Source: Chryseobacterium sp. ON_d1
GTDB taxonomy: Bacteria; Bacteroidota; Bacteroidia; Flavobacteriales; Weeksellaceae
Direction: 5' to 3'
DNA: 64,000 nt
NCBI RefSeq assembly: GCF_006829085.1
Contig: NZ_BJTC01000014.1
Coordinates: 1-64,000 of the forward strand
The notes under the pieces were generated by a model. That model did no database searches and was not told where the DNA came from. It saw only the letters and a program-made list of their open reading frames with translations. The translations under genes and the position numbers were made by a program. Positions 9,844 through 18,274 of the stretch are shown here, in pieces. Within the stretch, counting starts at the first letter, position 1. Each line of letters opens with the position of its first letter.

Positions 9844-10728
9844 TTATATCATTTTTTCATTAAGAATTTTTAAAAAGAGCTCCATGGCAGGACTGATCCA
9901 TTTATTGGTATGATGGGCCGTAATCATGGTGATGCTACGCTGAAAGCCTTTGATATTAATTTCTATTATTTCTCCATTTTTAATTTCCTCTTCTACAACA
10001 AAATGGGGTAAACATGCTATTCCCAAGTTATTAATGATACTTTTCTTGATTGCTTCTATGCTCCATAATTCGATATTCTGACCGGTTGTAATATTTTTTT
10101 TATTAAGATATTCTTCAAAATATTGCTGATAGACACCATTGGCATCATTATTAATCACTGAACATGATTTTACCTGATCTTTCCTGTCAAAGTTTCTTTC
10201 TTCCTGTGAAAATGCGGGTGATGCCATTACTCCTACGGTGAAAGTAGAAAGCTCTTTGACCCTGATCTGTTCATCATATCCATGCACCTGATAATGAATA
10301 CCCAGATCGATATTATTTCGGATAATTTCTTTTTGAACTTCATAGCAGTTTCTCACTTTTAATTTGAGTTTTACATCAGGAGCAGTTTCTATAAACTCTT
10401 TTAATACTGGTTGCAGAATATATGTCAGCAGACTGTCAGAAACTGAAATATTAAGGCTTCCTTCTATTCTTCTATCCTTTGAGTTCAGCTGTTTAATCTG
10501 TTCTATCTCCTCCTCTATTTTTTTTATATGTGGAATCAGCTTCAACGACTGCTCGGTAGGAAGCATTCTTCTTCCTATTTTTTCAAACAAAGGAAATTTT
10601 ATTTCGTTTTCAAGCTGTTGAATCTGATAACTGATGGCAGACAGAGAGTAATTAAGTTCTTTGGCAGCGTCCTGAAAATTACCTTTTTCTACTATTGTTT
10701 TAAAACTTCTAAGCTGATGAATATCCAT
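9844..10728 (-). CDS. LysR-family transcriptional regulator
   Basis: A 294-residue LysR-type regulator. The N-terminal winged helix-turn-helix (residues 1-60) carries the typical SLSAISYQIQQLENEI recognition region. It is followed by the linker helix and a periplasmic-binding-protein-like effector domain (about 90-290) beginning SLNISVSDSLLTYILQP. It is divergent from the LysE-type exporter gene with an 82-base gap, the classic arrangement for control of an exporter by its substrate. A palindrome overlaps its start codon (10727-10755), which suggests autoregulation. The effector is probably an amino acid or small metabolite, by context only. Confidence 0.92.
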   Translation of the reverse strand: MDIHQLRSFKTIVEKGNFQDAAKELNYSLSAISYQIQQLENEIKFPLFEKIGRRMLPTEQSLKLIPHIKKIEEEIEQIKQLNSKDRRIEGSLNISVSDSLLTYILQPVLKEFIETAPDVKLKLKVRNCYEVQKEIIRNNIDLGIHYQVHGYDEQIRVKELSTFTVGVMASPAFSQEERNFDRKDQVKSCSVINNDANGVYQQYFEEYLNKKNITTGQNIELWSIEAIKKSIINNLGIACLPHFVVEEEIKNGEIIEINIKGFQRSITMITAHHTNKWISPAMELFLKILNEKMI

Positions 10729-10755
10729 ACTTTAATATTTTCGAAGTAAAAGTAT
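10727..10755. promoter_or_regulatory. Candidate LysR operator between the LysR and LysE genes
   Basis: ATACTTT (10727-10733) and its complement AAAGTAT (10749-10755) flank a TTCGAA centre. The inverted arms and the position over the regulator start are typical of LysR-type autoregulatory sites, but the arm spacing is longer than the standard T-N11-A box. Confidence 0.4.
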
Positions 10756-10767
10756 AAATAATTCCGA

Positions 10768-10798
10768 TTGTTTGAAGTGTTTGAGCTCTTTAATTTTG
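10768..10798 (+). promoter_or_regulatory. Bacteroidota-type promoter of the LysE gene
   Basis: TTG (10768-10770), 20 bases, then TAATTTTG (10791-10798) match the -33/-7 pattern. The ATG follows only 13 bases later, so the leader would be very short. Confidence 0.5.
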
Positions 10799-10810
10799 TA
10801 AAAAAAATAT

Positions 10811-11404
10811 ATGTGGTTTTCATTTTTTATCTACAGTGTTCTGACGGCACTGCTTCCGGGTCCCAATAATATTCTTGCTCTTAACAGCAGTATGAAATCA
10901 GGATATAAAAACAGCAAAACATTGCTTCTGGGAATTTACTCAGGTTTTACAGTTGTCATGTTACTGGCTGCTTTTTTCACAGGATTTCTTCTTAATTCAT
11001 ATGGTTTCCTTATGAACTACCTAAAATATATTGGTGCGGTTTATCTTATCTATCTTGCATGGTCGGTAATGTCCGGAAAACCTACAGTAACTGATCATGA
11101 ACAGGAAATACCGGTTTCCGATTCTGCAGGTAATTTTTGGAAAGGATTCCTGCTGCAGTTAGTTAATGTTAAGATTATTATTTATGGAATAACAGCATTC
11201 AGCAGCTTTGTCTTTCCTCAATTTAAAGAGCTGTGGATCGTACTTATTTTTGCTTTTTTACTTTCTTTTATAGGCAATTCAGCTACCTGGATATGGGCTG
11301 TCGCCGGACAAAATCTGCAGCAGTTTTTGAATCAGTATTATAAAATAGTTAACATTGTTATGGGAGTCCTGCTGCTGTACTGTGCAGTAAGCTTATTCTT
11401 ATAA
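10811..11404 (+). CDS. LysE-family translocator (amino-acid or metabolite exporter)
   Basis: A 197-residue inner-membrane protein with about six membrane segments. The family signature is seen at the start (YSVLTALLPGPNNILALNSS, where the PGPN is diagnostic of LysE/RhtB exporters) and GNSATWIWAVAG near the C-terminus. It should export small polar metabolites such as amino acids or homoserine lactones using proton motive force. The divergent LysR gene probably controls it. The gene ends 13 bases before the convergent Crp/Fnr gene. Confidence 0.92.
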   Translation: MWFSFFIYSVLTALLPGPNNILALNSSMKSGYKNSKTLLLGIYSGFTVVMLLAAFFTGFLLNSYGFLMNYLKYIGAVYLIYLAWSVMSGKPTVTDHEQEIPVSDSAGNFWKGFLLQLVNVKIIIYGITAFSSFVFPQFKELWIVLIFAFLLSFIGNSATWIWAVAGQNLQQFLNQYYKIVNIVMGVLLLYCAVSLFL

Positions 11405-11417
11405 TATATTAAATTGA

Positions 11418-11987
11418 TCAAAGTTTAGATTTCAGTCTGCTTAAAGTTTCCTGTGAAATATTAAGATAGGAAGCTACCATTTTATTAGAAAGCCGGCGTA
11501 CAATAATTGGATTTTCTTCCAGTAGCTGTTTGTATTTTTCAAGAGCATCCTGCACCATAAAAGACATCAGTCTTTTTGTATTGGCAATACAGGCAATTTC
11601 AATATAAATTCTGTAAAATTTTTCCCATTGAGGGATGATGTCCAATAAATGATAAAAATCCTGATGGGTAATATAATATACTTCCGAATCTTCTACAGCC
11701 TGAAGAAGCTCATCAGAAGGTTCTGAAGTAATAAAGGTATGAAGGGCAGTAGCAAACTGATTTTCAAAAGCAAAATACCTTGTAGAATCCTGCCCATCCT
11801 TATTGATATAAAATATCCGCAAACAGCCTTTTACAACAAAGAATGTTTTCTTGGGAGAATGAACATTGGTAACGAGAAGCTCGTTCTTTTTTAATTTAAC
11901 AGGTTTGAAGTAAGAAAGAATAATTTTCAATTCTTCATCCGTTATTGATATTTTGCTTTTAATATATGAAACTAATACGTCTTCCAT
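11418..11987 (-). CDS. Crp/Fnr-family regulator with an FNR-like recognition helix
   Basis: A 189-residue regulator: cyclic-nucleotide-binding-like beta-roll (residues 20-115) then a helix-turn-helix at the C-terminus. The recognition helix reads ISQETLSRLKSKL. Its Glu-x-x-Ser-Arg pattern is the one FNR uses to read TTGAT half-sites. The cysteines needed for an FNR iron-sulfur cluster are absent from the N-terminus, so oxygen sensing is not indicated. The gene lies 66 bases downstream of the siderophore-interacting protein gene on the same strand. A perfect TTGAT-N4-ATCAA site precedes that transporter operon at 14052-14065, so this protein may act there. That link is inference. Confidence 0.9.
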   Translation of the reverse strand: MEDVLVSYIKSKISITDEELKIILSYFKPVKLKKNELLVTNVHSPKKTFFVVKGCLRIFYINKDGQDSTRYFAFENQFATALHTFITSEPSDELLQAVEDSEVYYITHQDFYHLLDIIPQWEKFYRIYIEIACIANTKRLMSFMVQDALEKYKQLLEENPIIVRRLSNKMVASYLNISQETLSRLKSKL

Positions 11988-12053
11988 TTATTTAAATCAG
12001 TCACCGCAAATGTAGCAATAAATAAGTTAAAAAGTTACTGCTATTCCCGCTTC

Positions 12054-12818
12054 CTAAGTACTTTCAGAAGATTTTCCTTCCGATTGTCCTGCCCTCCAGT
12101 ATGAGCAGATATTCATTGCATGGGCATCCCATTTCAGATTTATTTTAAAATAGGTGCGAAGTTCACGTACCGTGGTATATTCCGCTGCGATATAAACATA
12201 TTCTTTTAAGACTCCAGGTGGAAACTGAACAGATTTCACTGCTTCTGCAAGCTGACTTCCCTCTTCCGGGTGAGGGTTATGAAGCCATTCCACCGAAATA
12301 TCTGCTGCAGAGAACAGAATAAGTTCATCTTCTCTGCCTGCAACTTCCAGTACTATTTTTGCCGTTACGTCTGATGGAAACTGTTCTGCGATAGCACAGA
12401 TAACAGGTAATGCGGTTGCATCCCCTGCCAGCAGATAAAAATCAGCATTTGGAATTAAGGGTCTTGTACTTTCTTTCATTCCTATTTCCAATACATCACC
12501 AGGACTGGCTTTCAGTGCCCAGGCAGAAGCCGGACCGTTATCACCATGCGCTACAAAATCTATAGTCAATTCTCGATTTTCCAGATCAATCTTTCTGTTG
12601 GTATAGGTTCTGATAAAAGGAGCACTTCCCTCTTCAGTGGGAATAAAGATTTTATTATTAGAGCCGGCACGGACATTGCTCAGCAATCCAGCCTGGATAT
12701 CGTTGATGTCAAATATCACACGGATAAGGTGCGGAGTAAGATATTGTTTGTTTTTAACGGCAAATGCAGAACGAATCTTTTTCGTTTTTTCTTCTTGAAC
12801 TATCATAGAATTTTTCAT
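12054..12818 (-). CDS. Siderophore-interacting protein (ViuB/YqjH-like ferric reductase)
   Basis: A 254-residue cytoplasmic flavoprotein. The FAD-binding barrel has the family motif RTYTNR (about residue 70), followed by [15 protein letters not shown], and the NADPH-side domain has [12 protein letters not shown]. The C-terminal [19 protein letters not shown] segment is typical of the SIP family. These enzymes reduce ferric siderophore or other chelates in the cytoplasm to free ferrous iron. It begins 2 bases after the MFS transporter stop and so is co-transcribed with it. The pair could import and reduce an iron chelate, or export a chelator. It is about 16 kb from the siderophore operon and on the same strand. 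Confidence 0.93.
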   Translation of the reverse strand: MKNSMIVQEEKTKKIRSAFAVKNKQYLTPHLIRVIFDINDIQAGLLSNVRAGSNNKIFIPTEEGSAPFIRTYTNRKIDLENRELTIDFVAHGDNGPASAWALKASPGDVLEIGMKESTRPLIPNADFYLLAGDATALPVICAIAEQFPSDVTAKIVLEVAGREDELILFSAADISVEWLHNPHPEEGSQLAEAVKSVQFPPGVLKEYVYIAAEYTTVRELRTYFKINLKWDAHAMNICSYWRAGQSEGKSSEST

Positions 12819-12820
12819 AT

Positions 12821-13996
12821 TTATTTTTTATTAAACAGTAAAATAATCATAGACACGACACCGCTGATGCCTCCGAACAGATAAACGGTCTGATAATCAA
12901 ACCAGCCTGCGATTAATCCTGCAATGGGACCCGCCAGTCCTAATGAAAGATCCACAAATGCTACATAGGCTCCCAATGCTGTACCTCTCATCTGAGGTTT
13001 TACTTTTTGAATCGCGAGCACTCCCAAGGCTGGAAAAATCAGTGAAAATCCGACCCCCGTCAATCCACATCCGATAATGGCTAATGTTTTGGATACAGAT
13101 GCCCAGATCAGCATCTGTCCCACCACTTCAATGGTCAGTGAGATGAAAGCAATCGTAAAGCCTCCGTATTTATCAGGAAAAGAAGCAAAGAGAATCCTGG
13201 TAAAGACATAACAGGCCCCGAAGATGATAAAGGCAAGCGAAGCATCACCCCAGTTTTTTTGTGAGAAAAATAAAGCAATAAAAGAAGCAATACATCCAAA
13301 GGCCATTGATGAAAACGCAAGGCCTAATCCCTGTCCGGATATGGCACCGATTACTTTGTAGAAAGGGGTTCGGACGTGATCTTTATCTGTAGGAAGAGAA
13401 GGAAGTTTTGCCGTAGAAAGCCAGCTTGCGATGGGAAGTAAAGCAATAAGAGCAAAAGCAGGCATAATGCTGTATTCTTTGCTTAGCCAGATGCTGACTG
13501 GAGCTCCGATTGCTATTCCGGCATACATGGCAATACCGTTCCAGGTCATTACTTTTCCGGAATTGGTATGCCCTACAAGGCCTATTCCCCATGTCAATGC
13601 TCCGGTAACCAGAAAGCTCTCACCCACACCATGTATAATCCGTGCTATTAAAAGAAAAGAAAGTGCCAGCAGTGGATGAGTCTGAAATAATACAGCCAGT
13701 ATATAAGCTGCTCCTGCAATCACAGCCAATATCACACCGGACATTTTACTTGTCTTTGCTCCTTTTGTATCCGTAATTTTGCCGGAATAAGCTCGGGTTA
13801 AAAGTGTTGACAGAGACTGCAGGCCAATAACAAGTCCCACAATGATACTGTCAAAACCTAAATTACTCTGAACAAACCTGGGAAGTACGCCCAAAGCAAT
13901 TCCTATTGTCAGGTAAACTCCGAATACCGAAATAATAATCGGAGTGGTTGCCTGATAGAAATTAATAGTCTGTCCTTTTTCTAATGTTGTACTCAT
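12821..13996 (-). CDS. MFS transporter paired with a siderophore-interacting protein
   Basis: A 391-residue, 12-segment major facilitator permease. The loop-2/3 motif is visible as [14 protein letters not shown], and a second half begins after the hydrophilic loop around residue 205 ([13 protein letters not shown]). It resembles the YfcJ/YhhS drug or arabinose efflux type. It is the first gene of a two-gene operon with the ferric-reductase-like protein, which suggests a siderophore or xenobiotic chelate as cargo. The upstream region has a perfect FNR-type palindrome 55 bases before the start codon. Its substrate is not identifiable from sequence. Confidence 0.88.
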   Translation of the reverse strand: MSTTLEKGQTINFYQATTPIIISVFGVYLTIGIALGVLPRFVQSNLGFDSIIVGLVIGLQSLSTLLTRAYSGKITDTKGAKTSKMSGVILAVIAGAAYILAVLFQTHPLLALSFLLIARIIHGVGESFLVTGALTWGIGLVGHTNSGKVMTWNGIAMYAGIAIGAPVSIWLSKEYSIMPAFALIALLPIASWLSTAKLPSLPTDKDHVRTPFYKVIGAISGQGLGLAFSSMAFGCIASFIALFFSQKNWGDASLAFIIFGACYVFTRILFASFPDKYGGFTIAFISLTIEVVGQMLIWASVSKTLAIIGCGLTGVGFSLIFPALGVLAIQKVKPQMRGTALGAYVAFVDLSLGLAGPIAGLIAGWFDYQTVYLFGGISGVVSMIILLFNKK

Positions 13997-14050
13997 AAAT
14001 TTTGTTTAAAATATTCGGGTGCAAAGGTCCCCGAACAGTTAACACAAAAC

Positions 14051-14066
14051 TTTGATCTAGATCAAA
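14051..14066. promoter_or_regulatory. FNR-type box upstream of the MFS/siderophore-interacting operon
   Basis: TTTGATCTAGATCAAA is a perfect 16-base palindrome containing the consensus FNR box TTGAT-N4-ATCAA. It lies 55 bases before the MFS start. If the transcript begins around 14016, downstream of a weak -7 box (GACCTTTG read on the minus strand, 14022-14029), its centre is near -42, the usual place for an activator site. A matching Crp/Fnr gene lies at the other end of the cluster. Confidence 0.6.
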
Positions 14067-14081
14067 AAAGGTACAGTTGTT

Positions 14082-14690
14082 TTAATCGAAATCTAAAAAG
14101 CTATCGGTAAGCTGCTTCCATTGTATTTTGGCAACTCCAAAAATCCCGGGAACAGCAATGAATAGATTTCTTATTATGTCAACGAATTTGGCATTAAAAT
14201 TAGGTCTTTCATTTCGTCCATATACTGCTGCTTTTAAATAATCAGGACTTCTCGATATCATAAAGGTAGAAGTGGCTTCTGAACTGTAAAAATGAGCAAC
14301 ATGACGGTTTTTTTTATTTTGGGGATTTCTGGATGGCCTGCAGGTCATTGATATGCTTTCAGAAAAGCTGTCCTGATAAAAGCATATATCTGTCACTTCT
14401 ACCCAGTCGTATCCTCTGGCCTCAGGCTCTCCCGGGCCCGGAATGTCAATCCGTATAAAATCTCCTTTTTGAGGTTCACGGTCTACAGGATTGCCATCAA
14501 AATCATATAATCTAAATGCGGCAAATGCCTTACCGCTATAGCTTTCCCATTGGTTCACTGAGAAAAACCTTTCTTTTAATATGGTAAACTTATGCGGAAT
14601 CAAGTCCTGTTTAAATACTTTTCTGCTTTCCGTATCATGGAAACCGCCAAACTTTTGTGCAGGAACACTTTTTAATATTTTTGGACTCAT
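14082..14690 (-). CDS. Hypothetical 202-residue protein
   Basis: No family recognised. The protein is soluble, with no signal peptide or membrane helix. The middle (GDFIRIDIPGPGEPEARGYDWVEV, about residues 80-105) looks like a small beta-barrel. It is followed by a basic stretch (CRPSRNPQNKKNRHVAHFYS) and a SRSPDYLKAAVYGRNERPN segment. The proline/glycine-rich beta segment and the DYLKAAVYGR motif look like conserved parts of a family, so this is likely a real gene. It stands alone between the MFS operon promoter and a long gap with a candidate small RNA. Bacteroidota-type promoter elements are not obvious upstream. Confidence 0.65.
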   Translation of the reverse strand: MSPKILKSVPAQKFGGFHDTESRKVFKQDLIPHKFTILKERFFSVNQWESYSGKAFAAFRLYDFDGNPVDREPQKGDFIRIDIPGPGEPEARGYDWVEVTDICFYQDSFSESISMTCRPSRNPQNKKNRHVAHFYSSEATSTFMISRSPDYLKAAVYGRNERPNFNAKFVDIIRNLFIAVPGIFGVAKIQWKQLTDSFLDFD

Positions 14691-14996
14691 ATGATAGGGT
14701 TTTTAGCAAATTAATACAAAAATCCTCCAAAATTTTATGAGCAGGGTCACAAAAGAGTTAAACATTTGTTTGAATATTTTGTGTAATCAGCTCTCGGTTG
14801 GCTAATAATTCACTTTTGAGAATTTATTCATTTTTGGGAAAAAACAGGCATACAATTCTTCAGTTAGCGAAATAAGTTTAATAAGATATGTTTTTATACT
14901 GTTAATTTCAGAATCCTAAAGAAAATGAAAGACATTTAGCAAATAATTATTTTTACTTAAAATAAATAATTTTTAAAAAAAATAAGCTTATGATGT

Positions 14997-15026
14997 TTTG
15001 CATAATATGTTTTTTGTTTATATTTG
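14997..15026 (+). promoter_or_regulatory. Promoter of a candidate small RNA
   Basis: TTTG (14997-15000), 18 bases, then TATATTTG (15019-15026) fit the Bacteroidota consensus closely. No ORF follows, and a strong terminator occurs about 65 bases downstream. Confidence 0.5.
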
Positions 15027-15030
15027 TGAA

Positions 15031-15092
15031 TCGAAATAATTTTTTTTCATCATTTGTGTTTTTTTAAGGTCTCCACTCGTGGAGACCTTTTT
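15031..15092 (+). ncRNA. Candidate small RNA of about 60 nucleotides
   Basis: It is bounded by the promoter at 14997-15026 and a strong rho-independent terminator (AAGGTCTCCAC with GTGGAGACCTT, 15066-15089, then TTTTTGTTTTC). The body is U-rich with a CGAAAUAAUUUUUUUUCAUCA segment and contains no start codon with a useful reading frame. The rest of the 581-base gap 14691-15271 is AT-rich and without visible genes. The terminator has no upstream plus-strand gene to serve, which favours an independent RNA. Confidence 0.4.
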
Positions 15093-15271
15093 GTTTTCAG
15101 TTATCTCATAATTGAATATTGGCTGTTGAAGTGGAAAAATGGATGAAATGTGAAATATCTTATTTTTTATTATCGTCAATTGCTTTTATATAAAGGAATG
15201 GATGAAGTCTTGTGATGTTAATAACTCTCTTTTTTAATAAATTCAGACTGCCTTTGTGTGCGTTTCTAAGC

Positions 15272-16054
15272 CTATTGAATGGTTTTAATAAAATCAGTCG
15301 GCCTGAACTGCATTACAGACTGAAAGCTTCTGGTATAAGCCTGAACACTCTTATAGCCTACTTCATAGGCTGTTTCTGAAATCGTCAGATTACCCGAACT
15401 CAAGTATTCCAGACTCTTGATGATACGAAGCATTTGCTGATATTTGCTTAAGGTAAGTCCTGTTTCTTTTTTGAAGATGCGTTCCAGCGTACGGAGAGAT
15501 AATAGAGCTGTATCGCTGAGATCTGTCATTTTGATTTCATTTCGGTAATGATTGTGCAGATGCTCTAAAACTTTTGTGAGGCGCTTGTCTTTTGGAAGGC
15601 TGATGTGAAGGGTTAGTGAATGTTCTACAAACTGAGGCAGTTCATTGAACAGCGCTTTAAGAAAAAAGATTTCATGATGATCTGTAGTCATCAGCTTAGA
15701 CCATTTTTCTGCATATTTTATCATTTCCTTTAAAACAGATGGAACGGAAAATACGTTGACTTCATCATAAAAAGGATTGTCTGTATCAATATCTGCAAAC
15801 ATGATCATCAGCCTGATCTTCTCAGAATGGGAATTGGTTTTATGGACTGCATTAGGCGGGATCCATATGGCATGATTTTGAGGAAGGAGATAGATTTTTT
15901 CTTCAATAGTAATATACTGAAACCCACTCTCCACATACACGAGCTGGCCTTTCTGATGGTGATGAAGAACATCATCATGAACCCAGTTTTCTTCGAACCA
16001 TACAAAATAAGGTTTTTTCAGATCATCTATTTTTATAGTATCATTGGCATTCAT
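15272..16054 (-). CDS. AraC-family regulator, NimR-like
   Basis: 260 residues: an N-terminal cupin sensor (about 15-110, with VYVESGFQYITIEEKIYLLPQNH and the WIPPNAVHKT cupin motif) and a C-terminal double helix-turn-helix (about 160-255: LSDTALLSLRTLERIFKKET, then ISETAYEVGYKSVQAYTRSF). Length and architecture match the NimR/YeaM group. It is divergent from an MFS gene of the NimT/CynX type with a 72-base gap that contains a perfect palindrome. The pairing mirrors E. coli nimR-nimT, where the regulator represses a 2-nitroimidazole exporter, so a drug-export role is likely by analogy. Confidence 0.9.
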   Translation of the reverse strand: MNANDTIKIDDLKKPYFVWFEENWVHDDVLHHHQKGQLVYVESGFQYITIEEKIYLLPQNHAIWIPPNAVHKTNSHSEKIRLMIMFADIDTDNPFYDEVNVFSVPSVLKEMIKYAEKWSKLMTTDHHEIFFLKALFNELPQFVEHSLTLHISLPKDKRLTKVLEHLHNHYRNEIKMTDLSDTALLSLRTLERIFKKETGLTLSKYQQMLRIIKSLEYLSSGNLTISETAYEVGYKSVQAYTRSFQSVMQFRPTDFIKTIQ

Positions 16055-16086
16055 GTCGTTTTAGGTTAAAATTTTGGCAAAATTAA

Positions 16087-16110
16087 ACAAAATTACTGTG
16101 CTAATTTTGT
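16087..16110. promoter_or_regulatory. Palindromic operator shared by the AraC and MFS genes
   Basis: ACAAAATTA (16087-16095), six bases, TAATTTTGT (16102-16110) form a perfect inverted repeat. Each arm also contains a TAATTTTG match to the -7 box, one for each direction, so a bound repressor would cover both promoters. Confidence 0.55.
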
Positions 16111-16126
16111 ACAAAAGTTTTTTATT

Positions 16127-17332
16127 ATGATGAAGAATGAAGTAAAAAAGAATGCTTCGTATGTTTTATTGATTATTAATATTCTGGTTGTTGTACTGAT
16201 TTCCAGCAATCTCCGCTCCCCAATTGTTGCAGTTGCGCCTGTGTTGGGAGAAGTAAGAGATGCCTTGCATCTGGATAATTTTCAGGTGAGTTTACTGACT
16301 TCTATTCCACTGTTTATGTTTGCTGCCTGTTCTGTGCTGGTTAGCAGATTTTCCAATAAGTTCGGAATCAGTAAACTGCTGATGTATTCTCTGATTATTT
16401 TAAGCTTTGGTTTATTTTTAAGAATAAGCGGATCTCTTTGGCTTTTATTTTTAGGTTCTCTATTCATTGGTTTGGGAATATGCATTGGAAATGTAGTTAC
16501 TCCCGGATATGTTAAAAATAATTTCCCGAAACAGATTGGTCTCATGACAGGCATTTTTGCTGTATCGATGAATCTTACAGCAGCTCTGGCTTCAGGGTTT
16601 AGCGTGAAAATCGGAGAATGGACAGGATTCGGATGGAAAGGTTCCCTGGGAATATGGCTGGTGATTGCGGCATTGGGTTTTATGGTTTTATCATTGGAAT
16701 TCATATTCAATAAAAGAAATCCTGATCAGCCCAAAACGGCGCTCAGTACTTCAGATTTTAATATGTTCAGATCTGCTCAGGCATGGAATATCAGTATTTT
16801 TATGGGACTGCAGTCTTTATTTTATTACTGTCTGGTAGCCTGGCTGCCTTCATTTCTTGCTGATTTTCATATGCAGGGAGAAAGTTCAGGCTGGGTATTT
16901 TTTGTAATCCAGATTACGATGATTCCTGTTACGTTCTGTTGTCCGATTATTGCCAGTAAAATGAAAGACCAGAGAGCTATGATCCTTTTTATCTGCACTC
17001 TGATGTTCGGAAGTACCATGATGTTTGTCTTCCTGAAGTCTCAATGGATTTACGTAAATGCCGTGATCATAGGGATTTCCAATGGATTGTCTTTCAGTTT
17101 ATCCATTCTGTTCTTTTCCACGAGAACGAAAAGCAGCATCAATGCGGTTAAAATATCAGGGATGGCACAGTCGGTAGGATATCTGATTGCCGCTTTTGGG
17201 CCTCCATTATTTGGTAAACTGCATGACTGGGATATTTCCTGGAACAGTTCGTTTTATTTATTGAGTTCGGCAGTATTGTTAATGCTCTATTTTGGGATGA
17301 AGGCTGCGAGAAATAAATATGTAGAAGATTAA
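16127..17332 (+). CDS. MFS transporter of the CynX/NimT type
   Basis: A 401-residue, 12-segment permease. The sequence after the first helix (SSNLRSPIVAVAPVLGEVRD) is the hallmark of the CynX/NimT cyanate and nitroimidazole transporter family. The GNVVTPGYVKNNFP segment and the C-terminal half (GMAQSVGYLIAAFGPPLFGKLHDW) agree. It probably exports a small aromatic or heterocyclic compound. The ATG at 16127 is preceded closely by the -7 box at 16102-16109, giving a short leader. Regulation by the divergent AraC gene through the palindrome is likely. The transcript ends at a clear terminator. Confidence 0.92.
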   Translation: MMKNEVKKNASYVLLIINILVVVLISSNLRSPIVAVAPVLGEVRDALHLDNFQVSLLTSIPLFMFAACSVLVSRFSNKFGISKLLMYSLIILSFGLFLRISGSLWLLFLGSLFIGLGICIGNVVTPGYVKNNFPKQIGLMTGIFAVSMNLTAALASGFSVKIGEWTGFGWKGSLGIWLVIAALGFMVLSLEFIFNKRNPDQPKTALSTSDFNMFRSAQAWNISIFMGLQSLFYYCLVAWLPSFLADFHMQGESSGWVFFVIQITMIPVTFCCPIIASKMKDQRAMILFICTLMFGSTMMFVFLKSQWIYVNAVIIGISNGLSFSLSILFFSTRTKSSINAVKISGMAQSVGYLIAAFGPPLFGKLHDWDISWNSSFYLLSSAVLLMLYFGMKAARNKYVED

Positions 17333-17343
17333 GACATAAGTTT

Positions 17344-17388
17344 AAAGGATAGAAATTAATTAATCATTGCCTTCTATCCTTTTTTTTT
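17344..17388 (+). terminator. Rho-independent terminator of the CynX/NimT-type gene
   Basis: AAAGGATAGAA pairs with TTCTATCCTTT (17344-17354 with 17372-17382), followed by a run of T on the plus strand. Confidence 0.8.
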
Positions 17389-17411
17389 GCTTCTTTAAAC
17401 AGTTTTATTAA

Positions 17412-18182
17412 TTAAAATTTTAATTCAGCTTCTTCACCGTCATCAAGTACAAAACATCTCTTCTCCAGTCTGTTTTCATTTATTTTCTCTTTAATAAATT
17501 TTCTGTTTTCCCTGCAATGACTTAAAGTTTCCAGATGCGTTACCCAAACAGTAGACTCCGGCGCATATTCACAGACTTTTAAGATATCTTCACGGGTCAT
17601 AATAATAGGATCTCCTATGGAAAAAGTAGCGGCGCCTCCTGCTACAATGATGTGTTGTGGCTGATGCTTATCGATTTCCTGAGCAATTTCATCGTACCAG
17701 ATAGTATCTCCTGCGATGTATACTGATTTATTGTCTGTTTTAAATATAAAACCATTCACGATTCCCATTTTTTCTCCGATTTCTCCGGTTCCATGCTGTC
17801 CTTTGGTGGTTGATATCTCAATATTTTTGAATTGAACCGGCTCATTACTTACAGCAATAATGTTTGTGAATCCTTGTTCTGCAATCTGTTTTGAAATAAC
17901 ATCCGGGCAGATGACCGGAATATTTTTATCAAGAAGTTCAATAGCAGCAGCGTCCCAATGATCAGGATGAAGATGGGTTACGGAAACCGCATCTACGCTT
18001 TCTAATTTTTTAATTAATTCTTCTTTATTAAAAGGCAGGTTTATCAGAGGGTTCAGTAATTCGCTCTCTGTCATTGGCATTTTTCCTCTGGAGCCTTTGT
18101 TTCCGAGCATCGGATCTATCAGAATAGAAACTCCATCAATATTCAATAGCAATGTTGCATTGCGCCATAATTGTAATTTCAT
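17412..18182 (-). CDS. UlaG-like metallo-beta-lactamase-fold hydrolase
   Basis: A 256-residue metal-dependent hydrolase. The zinc motif HLHPDH (THLHPDHWDA, about residues 75-84) is intact, with GQHGTGEIG and AGDTIWYD carrying later ligands and THLETLSHCRE at the C-terminus. It resembles the YtnP/UlaG side of the superfamily, whose members hydrolyse lactones and phosphodiesters. No signal peptide is present, so it is cytoplasmic. It is divergent from an HxlR-type regulator (92-base gap with repeated GGTTACC motifs), which suggests induction by a reactive or foreign compound. The substrate is unknown. Confidence 0.9.
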   Translation of the reverse strand: MKLQLWRNATLLLNIDGVSILIDPMLGNKGSRGKMPMTESELLNPLINLPFNKEELIKKLESVDAVSVTHLHPDHWDAAAIELLDKNIPVICPDVISKQIAEQGFTNIIAVSNEPVQFKNIEISTTKGQHGTGEIGEKMGIVNGFIFKTDNKSVYIAGDTIWYDEIAQEIDKHQPQHIIVAGGAATFSIGDPIIMTREDILKVCEYAPESTVWVTHLETLSHCRENRKFIKEKINENRLEKRCFVLDDGEEAELKF

Positions 18183-18236
18183 TTTAGATATTTTTGTTGG
18201 ATAAAGTTATTACCTTGTAAAAGTAAAACAATCGAA

Positions 18237-18255
18237 GGTTACCAAAAGGTTAACC
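18237..18255. promoter_or_regulatory. Candidate HxlR operator
   Basis: GGTTACC (18237-18243) and GGTTAACC (18248-18255) form tandem near-palindromic units 20-38 bases before the HxlR start, in the shared divergent promoter. Confidence 0.4.
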
Positions 18256-18274
18256 ATAAATATTTAACTGACCC

